Assembly: GCA_947492905.1 (NCBI GenBank)
Contig: CANLOL010000001.1
Coordinates: 124,001 to 188,000, forward strand
Direction of reading: 5' to 3'
Origin: an uncultured Sphingorhabdus sp.
GTDB taxonomy: Bacteria > Pseudomonadota > Alphaproteobacteria > Sphingomonadales > Sphingomonadaceae
DNA length: 64,000 nt
In this document: positions 54,657-63,980 of the stretch, piece after piece
How the letters are laid out: every line of letters begins with the position of its first letter
Position numbering within the stretch: position 1 is the first letter of the stretch
The notes under the pieces: generated by a model
The model's database searches: none
Told to the model about the DNA's origin: nothing
What the model saw: the letters and a program-made list of their open reading frames with translations, nothing else
Made by a program: the position numbers and the translations under genes

Positions 54657-55850
54657 TTATGCGACCTTGAGCTTATTCGCTAAAATATTGTTCATATCAT
54701 AGGCTTTTACCATATTACGGCCAGCATCTTTGGCGGCATAAAGTGCTTGATCGGCATTCTCTATTGCTTGTTCCAATTCATGATGTTTTTGAACAGCAGC
54801 TACGCCAAAACTTGCTGTAGATTCATAGTCCGCAGGCAATTCAGGATGACGCACCAAAGCCAGCTTCTGACGTATATTATTTGCTAATAATAGGGCCACT
54901 TGCTGCGTTTGGTTCGGCAATAATATTATAAATTCTTCGCCGCCAAAACGGGCACAAGCCCCTTGCGATTGAATGGTGGAAACTATCGTTTTCGCGCAGC
55001 GTTTGAGCACCAAATCGCCAACCGTATGGCCATAATTATCATTGATCCGTTTAAAATGATCGAGATCAAGCTGAATGATATATAGTCCTTTATCGCATAA
55101 ATATTCATCATTCTGATATTCATCAAAATATTGTCTAATTCCGCGCCGATTAAGCAGTCCTGTCAGCGGGTCTTTGATCGTTTCCAATTTATAGTTTTCA
55201 ACAATATTTATCGCCACTTTCACCAGCAGAGGAAAGGACATAGCAATAGCGACTATTGACGATATAAAATAAAATATAATCACATAGGGTTCGCTCGCAT
55301 ATGTCTCTAATGAGATATTACGATCAATTATGAATATGCCGATAATTGGCCTTATCATATTATTTGCTACGATAATCGCAAAACACCAAAACAAGCCATA
55401 GCTCATCAAATTACTGCGGTTATTCCATAAAATAGGCAGAACAGGCATCATCAATAAAGAGGCCATAACATCCGTCACTAAGATGCGAATATAGAGATCA
55501 TTGACGCCATAATGCCAATAAGCTTGGCACATATATCCCATAATGAATAAGATACTCAGAGCTTTGAACGGCGGTTCTTTTTTATGGCTAATCGCAATAC
55601 CTATGACGCTACTGATACTGATAAATAAATAAAGACCATTGGAAATATCGTCAAAGCGCAACGGGCCAAAATCTAATCTCTCATGAAAAAGCTCAATCAA
55701 TGAACCGATAAATGCACTCACATAAGCTGCAGCAAACCAGAGCATATAGTTTGAATCTTTGCGCAATAAAAATATCAATAAAAAAGTAATGCCAAAAAAC
55801 CCAAAATTGAGCGGCATAAATAATTTAAAAATATCCAATTCGACATGCAT
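54657..55850 (-). CDS. Membrane-bound diguanylate cyclase (GGDEF domain)
   Basis: The 397-residue protein has about seven hydrophobic segments in the first 210 residues and a GGDEF domain from about 225. The domain includes DPLTGLLNRRGI, DLDHFKRINDNYGHTVGD and the active GGEEF at 303-307. Catalysis of c-di-GMP synthesis is therefore likely. The RxxD inhibitory site expected five residues before GGEEF is absent (the corresponding residues are QSQG). The membrane part is an unknown sensor module. No phosphodiesterase gene is next to it. Confidence 0.93.
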   Translation of the reverse strand: MHVELDIFKLFMPLNFGFFGITFLLIFLLRKDSNYMLWFAAAYVSAFIGSLIELFHERLDFGPLRFDDISNGLYLFISISSVIGIAISHKKEPPFKALSILFIMGYMCQAYWHYGVNDLYIRILVTDVMASLLMMPVLPILWNNRSNLMSYGLFWCFAIIVANNMIRPIIGIFIIDRNISLETYASEPYVIIFYFISSIVAIAMSFPLLVKVAINIVENYKLETIKDPLTGLLNRRGIRQYFDEYQNDEYLCDKGLYIIQLDLDHFKRINDNYGHTVGDLVLKRCAKTIVSTIQSQGACARFGGEEFIILLPNQTQQVALLLANNIRQKLALVRHPELPADYESTASFGVAAVQKHHELEQAIENADQALYAAKDAGRNMVKAYDMNNILANKLKVA

Positions 55851-55950
55851 TATTTTACACTAATATATATTCATTAAAAAATTATTAGGGTTAATAAAAC
55901 ATTATAAGAAAAAGTTGCATCATAGCGAATAATATCGCTATTGCAGTCCC

Positions 55951-56667
55951 ATGTCCGATACTATTCATAAAGACACTGATAAACCGCATGACCCCTCAAC
56001 CATCCGCCAGCTTTATGGCCGCCGCCAAGGGCATAAATTGCGCCCGCAACAAGTGCGCTTGGTCGAGGAATTATTGCCGCAAATCTCTATAGCAGAGAGC
56101 GGCCCGCTGACCGCTGAAAATCTATTTGGTACACAGCGGCCATTGCACTTTGAAATTGGCTTTGGCGCAGGTGAGCATATGGCCGATCGCGCCGATATGC
56201 TGCCCGATCATGGTTTTATTGGCTGCGAGCCATTCCTCAATGGTATGGTCAGCGCATTGCAGCATATTCGCGATAGAAATTTACCCAATATCCGCCTGCA
56301 CATGGGCCATGCGCTTGATGCTCTGGAACGTGTCCCCGATGATAGTTTAAGCTTTGTCTATTTATTGCATCCTGATCCTTGGCCCAAGGCGCGCCACGTG
56401 AAACGCCGCATCATGAATGATGGGCCGGTTGATCTGATTGCCGCAAAGCTAAAATCTGGCGGTGAATTTCGTTTTGGCACGGACCATCCTGTCTATGTAC
56501 GCCATGCGATGATGGTGATGCAGCGGCATTTTGATCAATTTCATTGGCTATGCGATAGCGCGATTGATTTCCAAAAACGCCCCGGCGGCTGGCCCGAAAC
56601 GCGCTATGAGAATAAAGCACGGCGCAAGGGTCATGAAGTATGGTACTTTCGTTACCGCAAGAAATGA
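55951..56667 (+). CDS. trmB: tRNA (guanine-N7)-methyltransferase
   Basis: The 238-residue protein has the SAM-binding LHFEIGFGAGEHM (about residues 66-78), the conserved GCEPFLNGMVSAL, and LLHPDPWPKARHVKRR. It ends with a basic YENKARRKGHEVWYF segment. It makes m7G46 in the variable loop of tRNAs. It is convergent with the DUF2200 gene, 10 bases between stops. Confidence 0.95.
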   Translation: MSDTIHKDTDKPHDPSTIRQLYGRRQGHKLRPQQVRLVEELLPQISIAESGPLTAENLFGTQRPLHFEIGFGAGEHMADRADMLPDHGFIGCEPFLNGMVSALQHIRDRNLPNIRLHMGHALDALERVPDDSLSFVYLLHPDPWPKARHVKRRIMNDGPVDLIAAKLKSGGEFRFGTDHPVYVRHAMMVMQRHFDQFHWLCDSAIDFQKRPGGWPETRYENKARRKGHEVWYFRYRKK

Positions 56668-56677
56668 TCGCGCTTAA

Positions 56678-57025
56678 CTAACGCAATATATTTTCAAATT
56701 TTTTGCCTCTGGTAAGTTCATCAACCAACTTATCCATCCAACGTATTTTTTGCGTCAGCGGGTCTTCGATATCCTCTACCCGATGGCCGCAAATCACACC
56801 CTTTATCAGATGCGCATTTTGATTTATCTGCGGGGCTTGTTGAAAGAAAGCCTCTAAATCAGCATTGCCATTAATATGATTTTCTAGGCCCGTATCATCA
56901 TATCCTGTGAGCCATTTTATGATTATATCCAACTCTTCTTTGCTGCCCGATTTCTTCTCAACTTTATTGACATAGAGCGGATAAATATCAGCAAATTTAT
57001 ATTCGCCTATTGATTTGCGCGGCAT
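56678..57025 (-). CDS. DUF2200 family protein
   Basis: The 115-residue protein matches the DUF2200 pattern along its length: FADIYPLYVNKVEKKSGSKE, IIKWLTGYDDTGLENHI, GVICGHRVEDIEDPLTQKIR and a final MDKLVDELTRGK. The family is widespread, cytosolic and uncharacterised. No signal peptide is seen. Confidence 0.9.
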   Translation of the reverse strand: MPRKSIGEYKFADIYPLYVNKVEKKSGSKEELDIIIKWLTGYDDTGLENHINGNADLEAFFQQAPQINQNAHLIKGVICGHRVEDIEDPLTQKIRWMDKLVDELTRGKKFENILR

Positions 57026-57098
57026 CGCCCTCTCCTTTCGGGTCGGTCATAGCATATAGTAAGTAAAATGTCAGCTTTGCGCTTAAGTAGTGCTATTA

Positions 57099-57644
57099 TC
57101 AAAAATCATTTTCGATTTTTTCAACCCATTCGGGGAAAAATGAAGGCGAGCGTTTTGACCAACCCACAGCCGTAGCAGCGGCTTCGCTAATTGATTGCAA
57201 TAATTTTTTGCGCTCTTTCGGATCAAGCTGCGGTAAGGATGCCGTTGCACAAAATATAGCGGGCAACCAAGGCCGCACATTCGCGCCCAATAAACGCTCA
57301 TACAAAAAACGATACGCCGCAAAACAATCAAGCTTGCCCTGTAAAATATCAAAAGATGAAATCGCCATCAATTGGGCAAAGAATATTTCATTGCCTGCTA
57401 TATCATTACCGCTCGGAATGCGGCTGCGTAATGTATCAAGATTGGCATATTTTTTCTGCTGAAGCTTCATGGCCTTTATTTCATCATTATTGCGCGACCA
57501 TAGGGCGATGGCATCTTCGCGGCCAAATGCGACATCCAATGCCATACGAATATAGCGCTGCGATTTAGACGAGAAATTAGCAAATTCCCTAATTTCTGTC
57601 AGTGTCAACGTGCCCGATGCGTCCTGTTTTACATTCTCGCCCAT
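57099..57644 (-). CDS. Hypothetical protein
   Basis: 181 residues from the ATG at 57644, with AGGGAA upstream; the frame is open to 57680. The protein is soluble and mainly helical, with clusters such as FSSKSQRYIRMALDVAFGRE and YRFLYERLLGANVRPWLPAI. No domain was recognised. It lies divergent from the histidine kinase gene, across a 209-base region that carries direct repeats. Confidence 0.55.
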   Translation of the reverse strand: MGENVKQDASGTLTLTEIREFANFSSKSQRYIRMALDVAFGREDAIALWSRNNDEIKAMKLQQKKYANLDTLRSRIPSGNDIAGNEIFFAQLMAISSFDILQGKLDCFAAYRFLYERLLGANVRPWLPAIFCATASLPQLDPKERKKLLQSISEAAATAVGWSKRSPSFFPEWVEKIENDF

Positions 57645-57733
57645 AATATATTCCCTGCGTTTCAGAAACAATGTGCGCAAATATGGTTATTTTTCGGTTA
57701 ATATTGTTCAATTATCTGCTTCAAGAAGGAGAA

Positions 57734-57790
57734 ATGCATAGTTTTCGATTAAAGCTTCGACCAATGATGACCGCAATTCGACCAACATAG
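57734..57790 (+). other. Possible 18-codon upstream reading frame
   Basis: A short frame (MHSFRLKLRPMMTAIRPT) follows AAGGAG at 57726-57731 with normal spacing, 63 bases before the kinase gene. It overlaps the direct repeats described separately. Whether it is translated is unknown. It may be chance. Confidence 0.3.
57756..57785 (+). promoter_or_regulatory. Direct repeats with LytTR-type spacing upstream of the kinase/regulator operon
   Basis: TTCGACCAA occurs at 57756-57764 and again at 57777-57785: identical 9-mers 12 bases apart, with a third, weaker copy (TTCGATTAA) at 57744-57752. LytTR-domain regulators are known to bind two 9-bp direct repeats separated by 12-13 bases. The encoded downstream regulator has a LytTR domain, so autoregulation is likely. 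Confidence 0.55.
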
Positions 57791-57853
57791 AGTCTGATGA
57801 TGTTCATATTTCAGATAATTTGTTATGGTGATATTTGAACATAGGATTTTATC

Positions 57854-59005
57854 ATGATAAAATTTAAGCGCGGAACAAAACCCTTAGTCGGTGCTCAATT
57901 GGCCTTATTATCCATCGTTGGGTTTTGGGCATTTTACGCCGTAATCGTTACGCTGCGCACCGCAGTGATGGATTTTCCATCGCAGGGCGAAATTGCTGGC
58001 CGCCGCATGATAGTAGTGGTCATGGGTATATGCGTCACATGGTTTTTCTATCTTTATTTGCGCCTATTTGATCGCAAAGCATTGGGCCACCGCATAGCCG
58101 CAGCCTTTATCGGCGCTATCCCCTGCGCTATCATTATTGCATCCGCCAACCATTATATATTCAACAGATATGATCCGATAAGCATGTTCGAAGATCAGAG
58201 CATCGGCCGTCAATTGGCGGAGATAAACGAAGCTTTGGGCATTACTATCTATCAACAAATGGCGGAATTTGCCGTTGCTCTCTATTTTTTCATGATTGCT
58301 TGGGCTTTATTGTTCATCGCCATTGGCTATGCACGTGAAGTCAGGGAAATAGAAAGAGCCGCAGCCCGCTTTGCACAAGCAGCACAAAATGCCGAGCTGC
58401 GTTCCTTGCGCTATCAAGTAAATCCGCATTTTTTGTTCAATACGCTTAATTCACTCAGCACTTTGATTATCAAAAATCATAATGAGCGCGCCGAGACGAT
58501 GATTCAAAATCTATCGACATTTTACCGCACTAGCCTGTCCAATGATCCATTAGAGGATGTCATATTGGCCGAGGAAGTGCGCTTACAAAAATTATATTTG
58601 GATATAGAGGCCGTGCGTTATCCAAAGCGATTAATCGTCGATATAGATATTGCCGATGATTTATTGAGCATAAAAGTGCCAGCGCTTATCCTGCAACCTC
58701 TTATCGAAAATGCCATTAAATATGGAGTGTCGCGCTCTAGCAAGCCTGTAACCGTTAGAATGAAGGCCGAAAAAATTGGGCAGAGTCTGCAAATCAGCGT
58801 CACCGATGATGGTGAATATTTTCCCGACATCCAAGACAGCGGCAATGGTATAGGCCTAGTCAATGTGCGCGATCGTCTGGAAGCCCGCTTTGGCAGTGCA
58901 GCATCGCTTAGCTGTAAAACTCTGCCCGATGGCGGCTATGAAGCCATTATCACTATGCCCATTAAATATGACACGATCATTCAAGAGGAATTAACGATTG
59001 CCTAA
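57854..59005 (+). CDS. LytS/AlgZ-type membrane sensor histidine kinase
   Basis: The 383-residue protein has four hydrophobic segments (about 12-35, 50-70, 80-98, 138-160), a short coiled linker, and the His_kinase domain. RYQVNPHFLFNTLNSLSTLI carries His192. An ATPase domain follows with VPALILQPLIENAIKYGV (N box) and SGNGIGLVNVRDRL (G box). It has no large extracytoplasmic domain. It pairs with the LytTR response regulator that begins eight bases before its stop. Confidence 0.92.
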   Translation: MIKFKRGTKPLVGAQLALLSIVGFWAFYAVIVTLRTAVMDFPSQGEIAGRRMIVVVMGICVTWFFYLYLRLFDRKALGHRIAAAFIGAIPCAIIIASANHYIFNRYDPISMFEDQSIGRQLAEINEALGITIYQQMAEFAVALYFFMIAWALLFIAIGYAREVREIERAAARFAQAAQNAELRSLRYQVNPHFLFNTLNSLSTLIIKNHNERAETMIQNLSTFYRTSLSNDPLEDVILAEEVRLQKLYLDIEAVRYPKRLIVDIDIADDLLSIKVPALILQPLIENAIKYGVSRSSKPVTVRMKAEKIGQSLQISVTDDGEYFPDIQDSGNGIGLVNVRDRLEARFGSAASLSCKTLPDGGYEAIITMPIKYDTIIQEELTIA

Positions 59006-59738
59006 AGAAACGCAAAAATTACGCACGATCATTGTTGATGATGAGCCGCTTGCCATTGAACGTCTGCAAATTTTATGCGCTCAAATAGATAATTTGGATT
59101 TAATAGGAACGGCTGCCGATGGTGCATCTGCGCTGCGGCTGAGTGAGAGCCTAAATCCAGATTTGATATTGCTCGATATTACCATGCCAATCATGGATGG
59201 CATAGAGACGGCAAAATCATTGGCAAAATTACCCAATAAACCATCGGTTATTTTTATCACCGCTTTTGATAATTTCGCCCTAGAAGCCTTTGATTTGGAC
59301 GTCGTGGATTATGTTCTAAAGCCCGTTGCTATGGAGCGATTAAAACGCGCTATCACGCGCGTGGTTCAGAGCCGCGATAATGATGCAAAAACGCCAGAGA
59401 AATCCGATTATGCCCAAGAATTTTGGGTATCGCATCGCAATGAATTAATCCGCATAGCAGCCCTTGATATTGACCACATAGAAGCAGAGCGCGATTATAT
59501 GCGTTTGCATGTGGGCGATAGAAGCTATTTGCTGCATCAAACGATTAGCTCGCTCGAAGAGAGATTAGACCCCGCTATGTTTCAGCGTATTCATAGATCG
59601 CATATTTTGCGCAAAGATACGATTACGGGGCTGCGTCATGAGGGCGGCGGTGTGTGGCATATATTGCTCAGCAATGGTGAGAGTTTGCGCATTGGCCGTA
59701 AATATTTGGCTGATGTCAAAAATCTTGCCGGCAAATAA
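58998..59738 (+). CDS. LytTR-family response regulator
   Basis: 246 residues from a TTG at 58998, overlapping the kinase gene by eight bases. The receiver domain (about 9-125) has the acidic pair Asp14-Asp15, the phosphorylation site Asp60 (LLDITMP) and the Thr/Lys (ITAFD, VLKPV). The C-terminal LytTR domain (about 145-243) includes IEAERDYMRLHVGDRSYLLH and FQRIHRSHILRK, ending GRKYLADVKNL. It should bind direct-repeat DNA sites. One candidate lies upstream of its own operon. Confidence 0.93.
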   Translation: MPKETQKLRTIIVDDEPLAIERLQILCAQIDNLDLIGTAADGASALRLSESLNPDLILLDITMPIMDGIETAKSLAKLPNKPSVIFITAFDNFALEAFDLDVVDYVLKPVAMERLKRAITRVVQSRDNDAKTPEKSDYAQEFWVSHRNELIRIAALDIDHIEAERDYMRLHVGDRSYLLHQTISSLEERLDPAMFQRIHRSHILRKDTITGLRHEGGGVWHILLSNGESLRIGRKYLADVKNLAGK

Positions 59739-59810
59739 ATTAGGGCCGCAAACCAATAATCAAAATTATAGCCTAAATTTGATTGTCACTTCATGGTTAT
59801 AGACACAATA

Positions 59811-59831
59811 ATAGCCCGATATACGGGCTAT
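59811..59831. terminator. Hairpin between the response regulator and the UrcA-like gene
   Basis: ATAGCCCG and CGGGCTAT form a perfect 8-bp stem with a 5-base loop between two convergent genes. No T run follows, so it is only a possible terminator. Confidence 0.5.
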
Positions 59832-59860
59832 CATCATTGGTAATATTGTGAATTTAGCGC

Positions 59861-60268
59861 TTAGTTTCCGACGATATAAATCCGATTATTCGCTAATTTA
59901 ATTTTCGCATTATTTTGCGCAATGACATTTTCCATTTGGCGATATGCTTTTTTAGTCGCTTGGCTTTGGCACTGTCTTGCCGCTATGCGTTCGTTTAAAT
60001 TACGAGCCTGATTAATAGAACATACTTTCTTAACAGCACTATTGATGCGCGTTGCTAATCTTTTTTGGCCTTGCTTGTTGGTCAAATTCAGATCCTGATA
60101 GGACACGGTAATAGTCGGTGCGCTATCATAAGGAGCAGCTATCGCACTTTGAGAGATAAAAGCTACCGGCAAAGCCGCAATCATCAATAATTTTGCTGTG
60201 AATTTTTGCGCTTTATTATGCGTATTTTGGGTGCGTGTGTTTTGGTTTTTTGTATGGGGGCTAAACAT
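59861..60268 (-). CDS. UrcA family protein
   Basis: 135 residues from the ATG at 60268, with GAAGGAAG upstream. An N-terminal basic and Asn/Thr-rich part precedes a signal segment (AKLLMIAALPVAFISQSAIA). The mature part shows the UrcA pattern: TITVSYQDLNLTNKQGQKRL, AVKKVCSI and ARQCQSQATKKAYRQ, with the two conserved Cys. UrcA proteins are small exported proteins of unknown role, common in sphingomonads and caulobacters. It is transcribed toward the LytTR regulator gene. Confidence 0.85.
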   Translation of the reverse strand: MFSPHTKNQNTRTQNTHNKAQKFTAKLLMIAALPVAFISQSAIAAPYDSAPTITVSYQDLNLTNKQGQKRLATRINSAVKKVCSINQARNLNERIAARQCQSQATKKAYRQMENVIAQNNAKIKLANNRIYIVGN

Positions 60269-60520
60269 TTTTTCTTCCTTCGTTAGATGTGAAACCAAAA
60301 GAGAGAGCTTTTGGTTATAATGATGCAGGAGGAATAAATTTCTAATTTGAGGAAAAAGGAATATTCCGTCCTGCCCTTATTGTTTAGCAAGGCAGCACGA
60401 GATATTTTATATCATGTCGATAAAAGGCAATTATCATCGTTATTACGACAAGCGTATAGACCAACGGACGACAGCTGTAGACGAAGTGTAATTTAGTTAC
60501 AATTATCAATCAAATTTTAT

Positions 60521-61294
60521 TCAAATCAACCCAGCCAATGGCGAAGAAGGGTCTGCATATTGCCTACGGCCCATTCTACCCGCCAAATAAGCCGCGCGCC
60601 CCGATTGCACAGCAAGCTTCATAGCACCCGCCATCATGACAGGGTCTTTGGCCTCTGCAATAGCCGTATTCATCAAGACGCCATCGCATCCAAGTTCCAT
60701 CGCAACGCTCGCATCGCTGGCTGTACCAACGCCAGCATCGACAAGCACCGGTACTTTTGCGCCTTCGACAATTAGACGAATCATTACTTTATTTTGCAGG
60801 CCAAGGCCGCTGCCAATTGGCGCGCCCAAAGGCATGATGGCGACAGCCCCTGCATCTTCTAATTGTTTGGCGGCTATCGGATCATCGGCGCAATAGACCA
60901 TCGGTAGGAAACCTTCTTTGGCCAAAATTTCGGTTGCTTTTAACGTCTCGCGCATATCGGGATAGAGCGTCTTAGCTTCCCCAAGCACTTCGAGCTTGAC
61001 CAGATCCCAGCCGCCAGCCTCACGCGCTAAACGCAATGTCCTGATGGCCTCATCACCGGTAAAACAGCCCGCTGTATTGGGCAAATAAGTAATTTTTTTG
61101 GGATCAATATAATCGGTGAGCATCGGCGCACTGGGATCGGATACATTAACGCGGCGCACAGCAACAGTAACAATCTGCGCCCCTGATGCTTCTAAGGCTG
61201 CTGCATTTTGTTCAAAATCTTTATATTTGCCCGTGCCGACAATAAGCCGCGAATTAAATGTTCGCCCTGCTACACTCCAACTATCTGTCATCAT
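60521..61294 (-). CDS. thiG: Thiazole synthase
   Basis: The 257-residue protein has the ThiG pattern: [50 protein letters not shown] and the catalytic Lys in [30 protein letters not shown] follows near the end. It joins deoxyxylulose phosphate, dehydroglycine and the ThiS thiocarboxylate to make the thiazole of thiamine. It follows thiS by 24 bases. Other thiamine genes are not in the window. Confidence 0.96.
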   Translation of the reverse strand: MMTDSWSVAGRTFNSRLIVGTGKYKDFEQNAAALEASGAQIVTVAVRRVNVSDPSAPMLTDYIDPKKITYLPNTAGCFTGDEAIRTLRLAREAGGWDLVKLEVLGEAKTLYPDMRETLKATEILAKEGFLPMVYCADDPIAAKQLEDAGAVAIMPLGAPIGSGLGLQNKVMIRLIVEGAKVPVLVDAGVGTASDASVAMELGCDGVLMNTAIAEAKDPVMMAGAMKLAVQSGRAAYLAGRMGRRQYADPSSPLAGLI

Positions 61295-61318
61295 AATTCC
61301 CCGTTTAAGCGATTCATA

Positions 61319-61537
61319 TTAACCGCCGCCTACAAAATGGACGATTTCCAAAGCATCACCATCTGCACATTGCACATCCGCAAGAGTAGAACGAGGAACA
61401 ATTTCCATATTGCGTTCAACCGCTACTTTATTGGGTTTTAAGCCTAATGTCTCGATCAGCTCTAACAGCGTCAATGGCCCTTCAAAGCTGCGATTTTCAC
61501 CATTAAGTTGAATGGAAATAAGATCAGATGATGACAT
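61319..61537 (-). CDS. thiS: Sulfur carrier protein ThiS
   Basis: The 72-residue beta-grasp protein ends in VHFVGGG. The terminal Gly pair is the site adenylated and converted to a thiocarboxylate. The body shows the family pattern (ISIQLNGENRSFEGPLTLLE, VAVERNMEIVPRS). It gives sulfur to ThiG, encoded directly downstream. No TPP-riboswitch core was seen in the 90 bases upstream. Confidence 0.92.
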   Translation of the reverse strand: MSSSDLISIQLNGENRSFEGPLTLLELIETLGLKPNKVAVERNMEIVPRSTLADVQCADGDALEIVHFVGGG

Positions 61538-61627
61538 AATATATGTTTAGCCTCGATTTTTACTTGATAGCCATATAGGAAAGGCGCAACAAGGAATGCA
61601 ACAGCTAAGCATAAACTAGGAGCTTAT

Positions 61628-62068
61628 ATGACAGATCAATCGGTCGTCTATGTTATCAATGGGCCAAATCTCAATATGTTAGGCATAAGAGAACCCGATA
61701 TATATGGCAGCGCGACATTAGATGATATTGCCGCCGCCCTAGAGGATAAAGCAAAAGAGCTGAATATTGACATAGATATGCGGCAATCCAACCATGAAGG
61801 CCATTTGGTAGATTGGATTCAAGAAGCCTATGCCAATGGCGCAAAAGCCATTATTTTGAACGCTGGTGCATTAACCCACAGCTCTATGGCTTTATATGAT
61901 GCCATCAGAGGGGTTGAGACACCCGTAATCGAAGTGCATATTTCAAACCCAATAGCACGCGAAGATTTTCGTTCAGAAAGCTGGGTCGGCAAAGCCGCAA
62001 AGGGCACAATATCGGGCTTTGGTGCCCATTCCTATGAACTTGCATTGGATGCAGTCAGCAAGTTTTGA
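61628..62068 (+). CDS. aroQ: Type II 3-dehydroquinate dehydratase
   Basis: The 146-residue protein has the type II motifs: INGPNLNMLGIREPDIYG (catalytic Tyr and Arg side), QSNHEGHLVDWIQEA, LNAGALTHSSMALYDA and the catalytic His in EVHISNP. It makes 3-dehydroshikimate in the shikimate pathway. AGGAG precedes the start. The order aroQ-accB-accC is common in alphaproteobacteria. Confidence 0.97.
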   Translation: MTDQSVVYVINGPNLNMLGIREPDIYGSATLDDIAAALEDKAKELNIDIDMRQSNHEGHLVDWIQEAYANGAKAIILNAGALTHSSMALYDAIRGVETPVIEVHISNPIAREDFRSESWVGKAAKGTISGFGAHSYELALDAVSKF

Positions 62069-62149
62069 TTTATAAATAAAAATAGCGACTTTACGGCATG
62101 CGCATTGCGCATCTATAAAGCGGTAAATGAAAAAGGAGTTTTTCGAAAA

Positions 62150-62626
62150 GTGGCAACGAAACAATCAAAAGATTCTATGAATGTCGATACGAAATTGGTT
62201 CGCGAATTGGCCAAATTGCTCAATGATAGCGGTTTAAGCGATATTGAAGTCGAAGATGGCGATCGCAAAATCAAAGTATCGCGCACCATGAGCGCCGCCG
62301 TGCACGCAGCACCAGCAGCGCAAGCACCTGCACCATTAGCACCAGCTGCGCCAGCCGCACCGCAAGAAAGCGCACCAGCAGAGCCAGATCATCAAAATGC
62401 TCTCAAATCCCCAATGGTAGGCACAGTCTATATGGCCGCAGAACCAGGGGCTGCGCCTTTCATTAGCGTTGGCCAAAAAGTAAGCGCGGGCGATACATTG
62501 TTAATCGTCGAAGCCATGAAAGTGATGAACCCTATTGTCGCCGATAAGGGCGGCACTGTATCGGCTATATTGGTCGAAGACAGCCAACCCATAGAATTTG
62601 ATCAACCATTGGTGGTGATTGATTAA
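62150..62626 (+). CDS. accB: Biotin carboxyl carrier protein of acetyl-CoA carboxylase
   Basis: 158 residues from a GTG at 62150, with AAGGAG 11 bases upstream; the frame opens at 62105. The N-terminal part ([20 protein letters not shown]) matches BCCP. An Ala/Pro linker (about 50-85) and the biotinyl domain with EAMKVMN follow. The biotinylated Lys is residue 124. It swings between AccC and AccAD in fatty-acid synthesis. accC begins one base after the stop. Confidence 0.94.
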   Translation: MATKQSKDSMNVDTKLVRELAKLLNDSGLSDIEVEDGDRKIKVSRTMSAAVHAAPAAQAPAPLAPAAPAAPQESAPAEPDHQNALKSPMVGTVYMAAEPGAAPFISVGQKVSAGDTLLIVEAMKVMNPIVADKGGTVSAILVEDSQPIEFDQPLVVID

Positions 62627-62627
62627 G

Positions 62628-63980
62628 ATGAAAATAGAAAAAATCCTTATCGCAAATCGCGGTGAGATTGCCCTGCGCATTCACCGTGCTGCTCATGAGA
62701 TGGGCATTAAGACCGTAGCCGTCCATTCAACTGCTGATGCTGATGCCATGCATGTGCGCTTGGCCGATGAAGCGATATGTATTGGGCCGCCAGCGGCTAA
62801 CCTCAGCTATTTGAATATTCCCGCCATTATTTCCGCAGCGGAAATCAGCCAAGCCGATGCCATTCATCCTGGCTATGGCTTCCTCTCTGAAAATGCGCAA
62901 TTTGCCGAAATAGTTGAGAGCCACGATATTAAATGGATTGGCCCTAAGCCTGAACATATCCATACGATGGGCGATAAGGTCGCCGCTAAAATATCCGCTG
63001 GGGAATTGGGACTGCCGCTAGTTCCCGGTTCGGATGGCGCGATTGAAGATATTGAAGAAGCCAAAAAAATCGCCAATGAAGTGGGCTATCCTGTCATCAT
63101 TAAAGCCGCATCAGGTGGCGGTGGACGCGGAATGAAAGTCGTCCAAAATGAAGAAGAATTAGAAAGCCAAATGCAACAAGCTGGCAGCGAAGCCAAAGCC
63201 GCATTTGGGGATGCGACCGTTTATTTGGAAAAATATCTGGGCAATCCGCGCCATATTGAATTTCAAGTTTTCGGTGATGGCGAAGGCAATGCCATCCATC
63301 TGGGGGAGCGCGATTGTTCGTTGCAACGCCGCCACCAAAAAGTTTTAGAAGAAGCTCCATCGCCGATTCTATCAACCGAAGAACGCAACCGTATGGGCGA
63401 AATTTGCTCTAAAGCAATGTCCGATATGGGCTATCGCGGTGCAGGTACGATTGAATTTCTATATGAAAATGGAGAATTTTATTTCATCGAAATGAACACA
63501 CGTTTGCAGGTTGAGCATCCCGTTACCGAGATGATTACCGGCATTGATTTGGTGCGCGAGCAAATTCGTATTGCCGCGGGCAAACCATTGACGTTTAAGC
63601 AGGATGAAATTCAATTCAAAGGCCATGCTATTGAATGCCGCATCAATGCAGAAGATCCTGAAACATTCATGCCATCGCCCGGCAAAGTGACTTGGTATCA
63701 CCCGCCCGGTGGTCTTTATGTGCGGGTCGATAGCGGCCTATATCATGGCTATAAAGTGCCGCCCAATTATGACAGCATGATTGCGAAATTGATCGTTTAT
63801 GGTCACACGCGCGAAGGATGTTTGATGCGTCTGCGCCGTGCCTTGGGCGAATTTGTCATAGAAGGTATGAAAACCACGATTCCGCTGCATCTAAAATTGC
63901 TCGATAATCCTGATGTCCAAAATGGCGATTATACCATCAAATGGCTAGAGGAATGGCTAGACGGTGATCACCAAAGCTAA
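62628..63980 (+). CDS. accC: Biotin carboxylase subunit of acetyl-CoA carboxylase
   Basis: 450 residues from the ATG at 62628; a TTG at 62619 overlapping accB is less likely. It shows [20 protein letters not shown] and [15 protein letters not shown]. The ATP-grasp glycine-rich loop [15 protein letters not shown] follows, then [17 protein letters not shown], where Glu and Arg act in catalysis. The C-terminal part is complete. It carboxylates biotin on AccB with ATP and bicarbonate. Confidence 0.97.
   Translation: MKIEKILIANRGEIALRIHRAAHEMGIKTVAVHSTADADAMHVRLADEAICIGPPAANLSYLNIPAIISAAEISQADAIHPGYGFLSENAQFAEIVESHDIKWIGPKPEHIHTMGDKVAAKISAGELGLPLVPGSDGAIEDIEEAKKIANEVGYPVIIKAASGGGGRGMKVVQNEEELESQMQQAGSEAKAAFGDATVYLEKYLGNPRHIEFQVFGDGEGNAIHLGERDCSLQRRHQKVLEEAPSPILSTEERNRMGEICSKAMSDMGYRGAGTIEFLYENGEFYFIEMNTRLQVEHPVTEMITGIDLVREQIRIAAGKPLTFKQDEIQFKGHAIECRINAEDPETFMPSPGKVTWYHPPGGLYVRVDSGLYHGYKVPPNYDSMIAKLIVYGHTREGCLMRLRRALGEFVIEGMKTTIPLHLKLLDNPDVQNGDYTIKWLEEWLDGDHQS

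Noticed and set aside
61538-61627. TPP riboswitch upstream of thiS
   Set aside because: The 90-base gap is too short and has no CTGAGA-type core.
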